Positions 50,046 through 58,713 of a stretch of DNA of 64,000 nt are shown here, piece by piece; position 1 is the first letter of the stretch, and every line of letters begins with the position of its first letter. Below the pieces are notes generated by a model, which saw nothing but the letters and a program-made list of their open reading frames with translations, was not told the DNA's origin and did not search any database. The position numbers and the translations under genes were made by a program. The stretch spans positions 62,001 to 126,000 of the forward strand of contig NZ_JBHTCO010000002.1 of NCBI RefSeq assembly GCF_042665295.1, given 5' to 3'. This stretch comes from Scopulibacillus_A cellulosilyticus (GTDB lineage Bacteria; Bacillota; Bacilli; Bacillales; Sporolactobacillaceae).

Positions 50046-50062
50046 GAAAAAACTTTTAAAAA

Positions 50063-50134
50063 CTGGGATAGCAGGATTCGAACCTACGCATAACGGAGTC
50101 AAAGTCCGTTGCCTTACCGCTTGGCTATATCCCA
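50063..50134 (-). tRNA. tRNA-Gln (anticodon TTG)
   Basis: On the minus strand a 72-base cloverleaf: acceptor TGGGATA/TATCCCA with discriminator G, D-arm AGCCAAGCGGTAAGGC, anticodon arm ACGGA-CTTTGAC-TCCGT giving TTG, and T-arm with GGTTCGAATCC. The CCA end is not encoded. It is isolated rather than in an rRNA/tRNA cluster. Confidence 0.96.
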
Positions 50135-50264
50135 ACGTTGACAATTTTAAGATAACCGCTTCACAAATAAAATATACGTCGAAAATTCAACTGGATTTAA
50201 ATTCATGTTTTGGAGACTTTTGAAGAAAATATAAGAAATAGATCGTTTTTGGGGAGGTGAAGAT

Positions 50265-52418
50265 TTGCTGAAAAAGGTTCTGATCGCTTTTGAACTTATT
50301 TTAGGAGTCTTTATCTTAGGGATTTTCGGTTACATTGCCATAATTTTTGCCGGGGATTTAATGATTAATAAACAAGATCTGGTTATGGATACAACATCAA
50401 AAATTGTTGATGAGAATGGTCACACGATATCAAGCTTATTTATTGAAAACCGGAAACCGGTCTCAATTGATCAAATACCGAAGCATGTTCAAGAGGCTTT
50501 TATATCAGCTGAAGATACACGTTTTTACAAACATCATGGGATTGATGTAAGGGGAATATTCAGGGCGCTTGGTAAAGACATTTTAACTGGAAGTAAATCA
50601 CAAGGCGGCAGTACGATAACTCAGCAATTAGCAAAAAGAGTCTTTTTGACAAGTCAAAAATCAGTGTTTAGAAAGATAAAAGAGATGATTATTGCGCTTA
50701 CGCTTGAAAGACGCTACAGCAAGCCGCAAATTTTGGATATGTATCTTAACCAAGCCTATTTTGGGGAAGGAGCTTACGGGATACAAGCTGCTTCAAAATA
50801 CTTTTTTAATAAAGATGTCAGTGATTTGACTGTTGAAGAAGGAGCGACGCTTGCGGCATTGATGAAGTCGCCGTACGAGTATTCGCCGGTTTTGCATCCA
50901 AAACAGTCAATTCAAAGAAGAAATTTGGTTCTGCAACTCATGGCTAAGCAAGGTTATATTTCGACACAAGAATCGGTGAGATATCAAGGAAAGACGCTGG
51001 GCCTTAATGTTGAAAAAACAACAAATCATCCAGAATATTATACTTACATTGATATGGTCTTAGATGAGGCTAAAAAGAAATATCATCTTTCCAACAAAGA
51101 GGTTATGACAGGCGGGTATAAAATTGTGGTGCCAATGGATATTGAGGCTGAAAAATCATCGTATGAACATTTTAAGGATAAAAGGTATTTCCGCGGCTCA
51201 AATCCTAATCAATCACCGCAAGGCGCCTTTATCCTTATGAATCCTAGAACCGGCGGTGTCATGGCCGTTCAAGGCGGGCGGGATTACGTGAGAAAAGGTT
51301 TGAATCATGTGGATATGGATCGGCAGCCAGCTTCTGCCTTTAAGCCTTTAGCGGTTTACGGACCGGCCCTTGATTCAGGCAAATATCAGCCTTATTCACT
51401 TTTGACAGATAAAAAAATAACGTATCACAAATATCATGATTATACACCTACAAATTATAATCACGTCTATACGGGGAAAATGACGATGTATGACGCATTA
51501 ACGATTTCCGCTAATGCGCCTGCTGTGTGGTTATTAAATCAAATTGGTGTTAATTACAGTAAAGAATATCTTGACAAGCTTGGATTAAAAATTCCTGATA
51601 AGGGGCTGGCGATTGCGCTTGGCGGGCTAAAAGAAGGCGTGACACCTTTGCAGATGGCTGCAGCTTTCAGTTCGTTTCCAAACGGCGGTACCGAAGTGAA
51701 GCCATATTTTATCCAGTCGATTTATGACAGCAATGGAGACTTGATCGCCCATGCAAAAAGGAAGGCAACGAAAGTTTTTAAGAAGCAAACAGCCTGGTAT
51801 ATGACCCAAATGCTTGAGAATGTTGTCAAAAATGGTACGGGGAAACAAGGACATGTCAATACTGCCCTTGCAGGAAAGACTGGATCAACAGCGTATGGAC
51901 AAAAAGGGCTGGGGGACGCATGGTTCGTTGGTTATACCCCTAAGGCTGTCGGATCTGTATGGATAGGCTATGATAAAACAACCAAAGATCAATATCTGAC
52001 AGGCGGAAGCGGGGATGCGGCTATGTTGTTTAAAGATATCATTAACGATTTGCCTGACCAACAAAATCTCTCATTCCATAAACCGTCAGATGTGGACAGT
52101 TTAGATACGCCGATCCGCTTAGGCAAAATAACCGATTTAAGAGCCAACGGTACGATTGGCCATATGGGAATGCCTGCTGTTAAACTTACCTGGACACCGC
52201 TTAAGGATGATCGTATTGTTTATCGCATTTACCATATTAAAGACGGAACGAAAACCGAGATCGGTGAAGTAACAGGAAAAGGTGAGTATGTTGCCGATTA
52301 TATTAATCCTTTGCACACAGGTTCATTCGAAGTAGTTCCGTACAACCCGCAAACAAAACATGAAGGGAAACCATCTTCCAAAGCGAAGGTTGATTGGGTC
52401 CCAAGCTTTTTAAGATGA
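50265..52418 (+). CDS. pbpF: class A penicillin-binding protein PbpF
   Basis: A 717-residue bifunctional peptidoglycan synthase. An N-terminal membrane helix (about 5-27) is followed by a glycosyltransferase (GT51) domain with SAEDTRFYKHHGIDVRG, GGSTITQQLAK and RKIKEMIIALTLERRYSK. The transpeptidase domain follows with SAFKP (nucleophile Ser near 355), SAN (near 413) and KTGST (near 539). A fibronectin-like tail (about 610-705) ends the protein. The TTG start follows GGGGAGGTG. Length and order match B. subtilis PbpF (PBP2c), made in the forespore and involved in spore wall synthesis. Terminator and repeat R2 copy C follow. Confidence 0.93.
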   Translation: MLKKVLIAFELILGVFILGIFGYIAIIFAGDLMINKQDLVMDTTSKIVDENGHTISSLFIENRKPVSIDQIPKHVQEAFISAEDTRFYKHHGIDVRGIFRALGKDILTGSKSQGGSTITQQLAKRVFLTSQKSVFRKIKEMIIALTLERRYSKPQILDMYLNQAYFGEGAYGIQAASKYFFNKDVSDLTVEEGATLAALMKSPYEYSPVLHPKQSIQRRNLVLQLMAKQGYISTQESVRYQGKTLGLNVEKTTNHPEYYTYIDMVLDEAKKKYHLSNKEVMTGGYKIVVPMDIEAEKSSYEHFKDKRYFRGSNPNQSPQGAFILMNPRTGGVMAVQGGRDYVRKGLNHVDMDRQPASAFKPLAVYGPALDSGKYQPYSLLTDKKITYHKYHDYTPTNYNHVYTGKMTMYDALTISANAPAVWLLNQIGVNYSKEYLDKLGLKIPDKGLAIALGGLKEGVTPLQMAAAFSSFPNGGTEVKPYFIQSIYDSNGDLIAHAKRKATKVFKKQTAWYMTQMLENVVKNGTGKQGHVNTALAGKTGSTAYGQKGLGDAWFVGYTPKAVGSVWIGYDKTTKDQYLTGGSGDAAMLFKDIINDLPDQQNLSFHKPSDVDSLDTPIRLGKITDLRANGTIGHMGMPAVKLTWTPLKDDRIVYRIYHIKDGTKTEIGEVTGKGEYVADYINPLHTGSFEVVPYNPQTKHEGKPSSKAKVDWVPSFLR

Positions 52419-52447
52419 TAACCGGGCGTTTTATGCCCGGTTTTTCT
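52419..52447 (+). terminator. terminator of pbpF
   Basis: AACCGGGC/GCCCGGTT with 7-base loop and five T. Confidence 0.9.
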
Positions 52448-52459
52448 TACATTATCAGA

Positions 52460-52582
52460 AAGTATATCTTGGCAACAAAGATGAAGATTCGACGCAGCTG
52501 CCAAGATAAGGTCGATAGTATAAGAGCAGCTAGGCCTCTGTCTTCGCCTATTAAGGCTTGCCAATCGGCAAGTTTTCTTTAT
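52460..52582 (+). repeat. dispersed repeat R2, copy C
   Basis: The best preserved copy: TATCTTGGCA...TGCCAAGATA hairpin, GGTCGATAGTATAAG, CCTCTGTCTTCGCC, then CTTGCCAATCGGCAAG with TTTTCTTT. Nearly identical to copy B (40083-40206, other strand). Confidence 0.88.
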
Positions 52583-52653
52583 TAAAAAATTCTGTTATCG
52601 CTTGGGCAACAAGCTTAATCTGATCGTTTAGATTTGTTCTTGAAAAAGTAAAG

Positions 52654-52884
52654 GAGCGAAAGTTTGAATTTGTGAGCGGCTTTTAAAGATTAGGAGCGAA
52701 AATTGAAATTTATGAGTGAAAGTCTAAAAATTATGAGCGACTTTTCAAAGTTTATGGGCGAAAACTAAGAATTAAAGAGCAAACTTTTATGATTATGAGC
52801 GAAAGTTTAAATTTATGTGTGAAATTCAGCATTTATGAGCGATTTAAAATGTTTAGGAGCGAAAATCTCCATATAGGTGCAGTC
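52654..52884. repeat. 12-unit array of a degenerate 20-21 bp motif
   Basis: Units open with a GAGCG-like core at 52654, 52674, 52694, 52714, 52735, 52756, 52777, 52797, 52817, 52837, 52857 and 52877: every step is 20 or 21 bases. Consensus is about TGAGCGAAANTTTAAATTTA. Units differ in the AT-rich half but keep phase. The mixture of 20s and 21s breaks any reading frame, so the block is non-coding. It lies between pbpF and a convergent hydrolase gene. Confidence 0.85.
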
Positions 52885-52908
52885 TTTTAAAAATTCATCA
52901 TATGATTA

Positions 52909-52937
52909 ACGCTCCTTTTTTAAAGGAGCGCTTTTTT
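52909..52937 (-). terminator. terminator of alpha/beta hydrolase
   Basis: GCTCCTTT/AAAGGAGC hairpin with A-run on one side and T-run on the other; overlaps the hydrolase stop. The stem contains the same GGAGCG letters as the array. Confidence 0.8.
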
Positions 52938-53913
52938 AATCATATACAGCGTGCTTGATTAAGAACTCATTAAATTTTTCGGATTCCTCAAAATGGGGTG
53001 AGTGGGCGGAATGTTCAAACCAGATATAGCTCTTTTGCGGGGCCTTAAGTATTTTGTAATATTCTTCGGCTAACTCATACGGTGTGAGATAATCGTGCCT
53101 GCCGATACAAAAAAAGACCGGAACTTGTACTTCTGTTACTTGTTCAGTAAGGTTAACCGCGCTCATTTCATCGTGTATATGACTCATGCTAAATTGTTGG
53201 CCTTTAATATGTTTAAAAAGATCAATCAAACGATATTCGGAATTTAAAAGCATGTATTTGGAAAACTTAGCTACTAAATTTTTTTGTTTATAATATCCGC
53301 CAAATTTTTTTAACCATTTTTGATGGATGCGTTCGTGTTTTATGTTATTCCAAGGCGGTTCGCCAATCGCTTGCAGCTCGAGGATTGCCTTTTTATTTTG
53401 GCTGACTTTTGCACAACGCAACGTATACTCGTAAGAAATAAAGTCGCCTTTGTTAATGTCTGCTACTTGGCCGACACCAAAATAGGCGTAAAACCATTCC
53501 GGACGTTTTTGAACGGCTAACATGCCAATGATCGACCCCCAAGAATGTCCAACTAAATAAACTTTTTCATGTTTTAATTCTTGGCGCAGCCACTGAACAA
53601 CTTCCAATAAGTCTGAAACGAATTGATTAATGGTCATTGAAGTTGCGGTTAAATGTTTAGAATATGATAATCCAGCGCCGCGCTGATCCCAATTGACTAC
53701 AATAAAATGTTCCTCAAGTGTACTCTGGAAAGGGCGGGCAAACCCAATTTGCGCTGCGCCGGGACCGCCGTGTAAAAAGAGCAGAATTGGATTTGAGCGG
53801 TCAGTGCCGCGTATCATTATCCATTGGTCGATCTTGCCGATGGTTACTTTTTTTAAGGTTATAATGCCTTGATCTTTGTTTTTTTTATAGGGTGTTTTTC
53901 TTATCCACATCAT
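52936..53913 (-). CDS. alpha/beta hydrolase, proline iminopeptidase-like
   Basis: A 325-residue alpha/beta hydrolase of the proline iminopeptidase-related group (peptidase S33-like). The oxyanion motif is LHGGPGAAQ, followed by VNWDQRGAGLS. The nucleophile elbow is GHSWGS (Ser near residue 122), the acid Asp lies in IGRHDYLTP, and the catalytic His is in SAHSPHFEES. All three catalytic residues are present. The first of two ATGs (53913) follows AGGAG by about five bases. Precise substrate unknown. Repeat R3 copy b lies just upstream. Confidence 0.87.
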   Translation of the reverse strand: MMWIRKTPYKKNKDQGIITLKKVTIGKIDQWIMIRGTDRSNPILLFLHGGPGAAQIGFARPFQSTLEEHFIVVNWDQRGAGLSYSKHLTATSMTINQFVSDLLEVVQWLRQELKHEKVYLVGHSWGSIIGMLAVQKRPEWFYAYFGVGQVADINKGDFISYEYTLRCAKVSQNKKAILELQAIGEPPWNNIKHERIHQKWLKKFGGYYKQKNLVAKFSKYMLLNSEYRLIDLFKHIKGQQFSMSHIHDEMSAVNLTEQVTEVQVPVFFCIGRHDYLTPYELAEEYYKILKAPQKSYIWFEHSAHSPHFEESEKFNEFLIKHAVYD

Positions 53914-53928
53914 TTAATCTCCTATAAA

Positions 53929-54075
53929 GGAAGTTCAAAAAGTCCGGGAAAAATAGCTATCGAATTTCTTCGTCACTCGGTCTCTCCGGTCCTCACGTAT
54001 TACATCCATACGCTCCGGTCCTCGAGACTGTCGTTCCTCGAACTTCTCGGCTCTTTTTGTCCTCCTTTTTGAAAA
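53929..54075. repeat. MITE-like repeat R3, copy b
   Basis: About 147 bp, nearly identical to 39306-39452, with GTTCAAAAAG at the left end and CCTTTTTGAA at the right. No gene inside. Confidence 0.82.
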
Positions 54076-54087
54076 AATACTATTAGA

Positions 54088-54110
54088 GGAAGTTCAAAAA
54101 GTCCGGGAAA
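54088..54110. repeat. truncated R3 end
   Basis: The first 20-odd bases of R3 (GGAAGTTCAAAAAGTCCGGG) repeated again directly after copy b, then unrelated sequence. Confidence 0.7.
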
Positions 54111-54176
54111 CATAATACATCATTTATAATAAGTCTTTCATACTTATACTAACATTATTTATATACAAAACATAAA

Positions 54177-54200
54177 AACCCCCGGATTATCCCGAGGGTT
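54177..54200 (-). terminator. terminator of S53 protease gene
   Basis: AACCCCCGG/CCCGAGGGTT hairpin with T-rich tail on the minus strand. Confidence 0.75.
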
Positions 54201-54226
54201 GATGAATGATAGATTTATTTTTAATT

Positions 54227-56176
54227 CTAATGGTGATCGTGTCCGTCCGGTCCGGGGCGCTTTGGTCCCGGTTTTACCCATTGGTGTGCAAAGTGATCAG
54301 CTAATGAAGCGACATCTGGTACGCCGAGCCCGGTTGCTTGATTATAAACAGTCCCTTTAGTACCTGTATAGAACAGATTGTCATTTGTTGATCCGGTTGT
54401 ATTTAATGGCTTAAATGGCGAATTTTTCCCCTTAGCAAAATGATAGATTTGCGGGTTCCAGAAACCGACTTGTGTATGGTCAGCGCTGTTAATAAGTGCT
54501 GTTAATCCATTAAGCTGCGGTGATACAAAGCTTGTTCCGCCGTATACAGCCCATTGGCTGTTGGAGCCCTGTTTTCCTGGATCGCTTAGGTATACTTTAT
54601 ATCCTGTATACGGGTCGGCATCCATTGAAAGGTCAGGCATGTTTCTGCCCTTTCCGGTTCCTTTGACGAGTTCCGGTGTGACACGCTGAACAGAAGTATA
54701 ATCACTGCTAGGTTCCCATTGTTTTACTGCTGTGTATGAATTGACGCCGGGCACGCCTTTCTGATAATCAGGGGTATCAAAGAAAGCGCTGAAACCGCCG
54801 CCGCCGCCGGAGAAGTATTTATTTGCCCAGCCTTGCGGGTTATTGTATCCTAATGAATCAAAGTATTTATACAGATAGTCCCAGCCCCATGCACGTTCAT
54901 CGTCGACTGAAACTTTGACGCCGGTTTTTGTTGTTGTATGCCATGGTAAGGTTGTACCGCCGGCAGCTGTGACATAAGGACTGTCGGCAGGGTTATCAAC
55001 TGACAGCTGATAAGTTCCAGGCGTCCTTGTAGCATCGTAAGCTGCCGCATCGCCTGACGCCGCAAACATAGAAATGCCCTGTGCAGCGGCTTGCATATAA
55101 AGCTGATTGAATACTTCGGCGTATTCAGGCGATTCTACTTTTTGGTTAACCGAGTCGATAATCGCTGTTTCGCTGAGTCCCCAGCTGACAGAGATTTGCT
55201 TGGCTTTATTTTCGTTGATAGCCTGTGCGTAGGCATCGACAAATCCAGGGTCAGTATTTGGACCGACATAGACGTTAATATCCGACATTGGCGCCAGCGC
55301 CCCGGATTGTTCAACATCCAGAGAAGTTTCCTCATAGCCGTCCCAATTAGAGCCGCCGTCAACATTAGTCACTTTAATACGATCTGGCTTAACCTTGATG
55401 CCTTCTTCTTTCCAAAATGAATAGGCATCTTCCGGGTTAAAGTTAGCCAATGTGACAATGCCGATCGTTTGTCCTTGACCTTTAGCGCCTTTATCATAAA
55501 GCGGCTGGACGTTGTAGCGTTTAATTAAATCCTTAGGATCGAGGCTAAGCGGACCTTCAGGCGAATTATCTTTTTGTTTAATTTCTACAGGTCTTTTAAC
55601 TGCAAGTGATTTAAAATTAGAATAATCACTCAGCCCTAAAATAGCGAGAATATTTTCGGCCACATTTTTTGGCGCTTTAGGCTGTTTCTTTGTTGCATGA
55701 AAATGTTTGCCTTTAAATTTTGCTTTTTTAATATCAACGCTGAATGCTTTATTAAATTGGCTGACAGTTCCTGTTGCGGTAATGACAAGATTATCATCAT
55801 ATACTTTGCTGGATATGCCGAATTGACGAAGATAATGTGTAACCGTATTGATTTGGTTAGGACGGGCACCATATTTTGCTTTAAATTGATGAGTGCTTAA
55901 ATATTTTCTGTAATGATGAGATTCAGGGGATACTGTTTCATTAATAAAATGTTTAAGCGCATCCTTATTGTGAACCTTCATGACGATATCAACGGTAATA
56001 CTCGTGTCTGGATCAAGATCCCCAAAATAGTTTGCGTTTTGCAGGACAGCTGGGCCAGTGCCTTGCGGGATGGACTGAACCTTTGGTGTATCAGCGGATG
56101 CAATGGACGGCACAGCACCGAGCAATAGTGTACCGGCGGCAACGACCGACAATACTTTATTTTTCATTCTTCTCAT
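54227..56176 (-). CDS. secreted sedolisin (S53) serine-carboxyl protease
   Basis: A 649-residue preproprotease of the kumamolisin/sedolisin family. A signal peptide (about 1-28, ending ASA) precedes an activation domain (about 40-190), which is removed on maturation. The catalytic domain starts near 205. Catalytic residues can be placed: Glu283 and Asp287 in YEETSLDVEQSG, oxyanion Asp376 in AASGDAAAY, and nucleophile Ser549 in GGTSFVSPQ. A C-terminal calcium site follows in ATGLGVPDVA. The Asp-Ser spacing is longer than in sedolisin, indicating an insertion. The last ten residues are Pro/Gly-rich and end in HDHH. Members are usually active at acid pH and often heat-stable. GAGGAG site; single gene. 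Confidence 0.94.
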   Translation of the reverse strand: MRRMKNKVLSVVAAGTLLLGAVPSIASADTPKVQSIPQGTGPAVLQNANYFGDLDPDTSITVDIVMKVHNKDALKHFINETVSPESHHYRKYLSTHQFKAKYGARPNQINTVTHYLRQFGISSKVYDDNLVITATGTVSQFNKAFSVDIKKAKFKGKHFHATKKQPKAPKNVAENILAILGLSDYSNFKSLAVKRPVEIKQKDNSPEGPLSLDPKDLIKRYNVQPLYDKGAKGQGQTIGIVTLANFNPEDAYSFWKEEGIKVKPDRIKVTNVDGGSNWDGYEETSLDVEQSGALAPMSDINVYVGPNTDPGFVDAYAQAINENKAKQISVSWGLSETAIIDSVNQKVESPEYAEVFNQLYMQAAAQGISMFAASGDAAAYDATRTPGTYQLSVDNPADSPYVTAAGGTTLPWHTTTKTGVKVSVDDERAWGWDYLYKYFDSLGYNNPQGWANKYFSGGGGGFSAFFDTPDYQKGVPGVNSYTAVKQWEPSSDYTSVQRVTPELVKGTGKGRNMPDLSMDADPYTGYKVYLSDPGKQGSNSQWAVYGGTSFVSPQLNGLTALINSADHTQVGFWNPQIYHFAKGKNSPFKPLNTTGSTNDNLFYTGTKGTVYNQATGLGVPDVASLADHFAHQWVKPGPKRPGPDGHDHH

Positions 56177-56714
56177 CGGTGCTTCTCCTCTCGAAAAAAT
56201 GATTAAAATAAGTTCTTACATTGACTGATCATTTTAGAAGTTTTTATTACCCCATTTAATGTAAAACTATCATTTAACACCTCCGTTACTTTTTTAATAG
56301 TCAGAATATATTCCCATCATACACCAATTTATAGAGAAGAAGAAATAGTGACAATGAACTAATAAATGCAGAGATTCGCTTTGCTATGCGTCTTTGGAAC
56401 TGGTCTTTTTGGAATATAAATGAATGGAAATATTACCTAAGGCTTACAATAAAGTTGTAAAAATTCATTTTAAAATACCCCCTTGTTCCAAATTGAGGAA
56501 AAAACAGGTCTATTTTATGAACAGATTTATATTTTCAAGAAAATAGCTGTATTTATGAAATGCATGTCAGAGGACTTTTAGATAAAATGGATATTGGATG
56601 ATAAAAAACTTGTTCAAAGAGCCACGGAAACAGACTGATTTATCCCGATGTTTTTAGACCTGCTGTTTTTCTCCTTTTTGAACACGTATTGTAACGGATA
56701 GGGAAGGGTGTCTT
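56177..56714. other. intergenic gap between S53 gene and hemE
   Basis: About 540 bases without a convincing gene on either strand. It is AT-rich, with the short inverted-repeat element at 56611-56684 near hemE. No clear promoter was identified. Confidence 0.5.
56611..56684. repeat. short element with inverted ends
   Basis: TGTTCAAA (56611-56618) and TTTGAACA (56677-56684) are exact complements enclosing about 58 bases. The ends recall those of repeat R3. It ends 19 bases before the hemE ribosome site. Confidence 0.5.
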
Positions 56715-57755
56715 ATGGGAAAAAAGTTCAATGATACGTTTTTGAAGGCTTGCCGCAAGGAAGAAGTACCATATGTACCAGTATGGTATATGAGGCAGGC
56801 AGGGCGTTATCAACCTGAATATCGTGCAATCAGGGAGAGGTATTCCTTTTTTGAAATTAATGAAAACCCGGAAGTTTGTGCAGAAGTGACCCGGTTGCCG
56901 GTTGAGCAGCTTGGGGTAGATGCGGCCATTTTATTTGCTGATATTATGACTCCTTTAAAACCAATTGGTGTTGATGTTGAAATTGTTGAAGGTATCGGAC
57001 CTGTCATTGCCAATCCGGTTTCGACGATACATGATATACAAAAACTAAAAGATTTAGCTCCAGAGAAAGATGTCCCTTATATACTGGACACAATTAAACT
57101 TTTAAGAGAACAGTTAGATGTCCCTTTGATAGGCTTTTCAGGGGCGCCGTTCACATTAGCCAGCTATTTAATAGAAGGCGGGCCTTCGAAGGGGTACTAT
57201 AAAACAAAAGGATTTATGTATTCAAAGCCTGAAGAATGGCAGGCTTTAATGGATAGGCTTGCCGAAGTGACGGTGACCTATTTACAAGCGCAAATTCGTT
57301 CAGGCGCTCAGGCTGTACAAGTATTTGATTCCTGGGTAGGTGCTTTAAGTGCTGAAGATTATAGAAGGTACATTGCGCCTACGATGGCGCGTATTTTTAA
57401 GGCGTTAAAAGAAACGGAAACCACTGTACCTTCCATTTATTTCGGCAGCGGTTCAAGCCACTTATTAGAGGAGTGGAACAAGCTCCCGGTTGATGTTTTA
57501 TCAATTGATTGGCGAATTTCAATTGAACAGGTCAGAGCATTAGGGGTAGACAAGGCGTTGCAAGGCAACCTTGATCCTTCGCTGCTGTTAGCACCTTTTG
57601 AGTTATTAAAAGAACGCGCGAAGGAAGTCATTGACCAGGGAGCAAGCCGTCCAGGCTATATTTTTAACCTTGGACACGGTGTCTTTCCCTTTGCAAATGG
57701 TGAGACGTTAAAGAAACTAACTGATTATGTACATGACTATACAAGCAAAATGTAA
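56715..57755 (+). CDS. hemE: uroporphyrinogen decarboxylase
   Basis: A 346-residue cytosolic enzyme converting uroporphyrinogen III to coproporphyrinogen III. Motifs: PVWYMRQAGRYQPEYR near residue 22, AILFADIMTP near 75, GFSGAPFTLASYLIEGG near 140 and FNLGHGVFP near 320 (substrate His). GGGAAGGGTG site. First gene of hemE-hemH-hemY, with close spacing, as in B. subtilis. Confidence 0.97.
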   Translation: MGKKFNDTFLKACRKEEVPYVPVWYMRQAGRYQPEYRAIRERYSFFEINENPEVCAEVTRLPVEQLGVDAAILFADIMTPLKPIGVDVEIVEGIGPVIANPVSTIHDIQKLKDLAPEKDVPYILDTIKLLREQLDVPLIGFSGAPFTLASYLIEGGPSKGYYKTKGFMYSKPEEWQALMDRLAEVTVTYLQAQIRSGAQAVQVFDSWVGALSAEDYRRYIAPTMARIFKALKETETTVPSIYFGSGSSHLLEEWNKLPVDVLSIDWRISIEQVRALGVDKALQGNLDPSLLLAPFELLKERAKEVIDQGASRPGYIFNLGHGVFPFANGETLKKLTDYVHDYTSKM

Positions 57756-57769
57756 CGGGAGTGTTAAAA

Positions 57770-58711
57770 TTGAACAAACAGAGAATAGGGCTGCTTGTTA
57801 TGGCTTATGGCACGCCATATAAGCCGGAAGATATTGAGCCTTACTATACACATATTCGTCATGGAAGGCGGCCATCTGACGCTCATCTTGAAGATTTAAA
57901 GCAACGCTATCAATCCATTGGCGGAACGTCGCCTTTAGCAAGAATTACTAAAGAGCAGGCTCTCGGTCTTGAAACGCGTTTAAATGAATGCCAAGACGAT
58001 TATGAGTTTAAAGTATATATTGGTTTGAAACATATACAGCCATTTATTGAAGATGCAGTTAAGGACATGCATAAAGACGGCATTAAAAAGGCAGTCAGCC
58101 TTGTTCTTGCTCCCCATTTTTCAAACTTCAGCGTGGAGTCTTATAACAAACGGGCGGCTGAGACTGCTGAAAAAATTGGCGGTCCTGAGATTATGTCGGT
58201 TGAAAGCTGGTATAAAGAACCTAAGTTTATACAATTCTGGGTGAATCAAATCAATAAAACCTTTAATAAAATTCCGGAAAACGAGCATGATCAATCGGTT
58301 GTCATTTTTTCCGCGCACAGCCTTCCGGAAAAAATCATCAGCCAAGGAGATCCATATCCTGCTCAATTGGAAGAAACGGCTAAATTAATAAGTGAACAGG
58401 CAGGTATTAAGCATTGGGCACTCGGCTGGCAAAGCGCCGGCAATACGCCGGATCCATGGATAGGTCCCGACGTTCAAGATTTGACCCGTGATTTATACGA
58501 GCATGAGGGGTATAAAACTTTCGTTTATTGTCCGATCGGATTTGTCGCAGAACATCTTGAAGTTCTTTATGATAATGATTACGAATGCAAGGTTGTCACC
58601 GATGAATTAGGGGCCAAGTATTATCGTCCGGAAATGCCAAATGCTAATCCGGAATTTATAGATGCGCTTGCAACTGTTATATTGAAAAAATTTGCTGGAA
58701 GAAGTGAATAA
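57770..58711 (+). CDS. hemH: coproporphyrin III ferrochelatase
   Basis: A 313-residue soluble ferrochelatase. In Firmicutes it inserts iron into coproporphyrin III (CpfC). Motifs are LVMAYGTPYKPEDIEPYYTHIR, the active-site His in APHFSNFSVESYNKR, SAHSLPEKI, WQSAGNTPDPWIGPD and the acidic VAEHLEVLYDNDYEC. The TTG at 57770 lies six bases after GGGAGTG; GTG at 57761 is inside that site. Follows hemE by 14 bases. Confidence 0.95.
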   Translation: MNKQRIGLLVMAYGTPYKPEDIEPYYTHIRHGRRPSDAHLEDLKQRYQSIGGTSPLARITKEQALGLETRLNECQDDYEFKVYIGLKHIQPFIEDAVKDMHKDGIKKAVSLVLAPHFSNFSVESYNKRAAETAEKIGGPEIMSVESWYKEPKFIQFWVNQINKTFNKIPENEHDQSVVIFSAHSLPEKIISQGDPYPAQLEETAKLISEQAGIKHWALGWQSAGNTPDPWIGPDVQDLTRDLYEHEGYKTFVYCPIGFVAEHLEVLYDNDYECKVVTDELGAKYYRPEMPNANPEFIDALATVILKKFAGRSE

Positions 58712-58713
58712 TT

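Noticed and set aside
50011..50223. 70-residue plus-strand frame across the tRNA
   Set aside because: It is the complement of tRNA-Gln and its terminator, not a gene.
52654..52884. CRISPR array
   Set aside because: Period of 20-21 bp with degenerate units and no spacers of 30-40 bp or cas genes.
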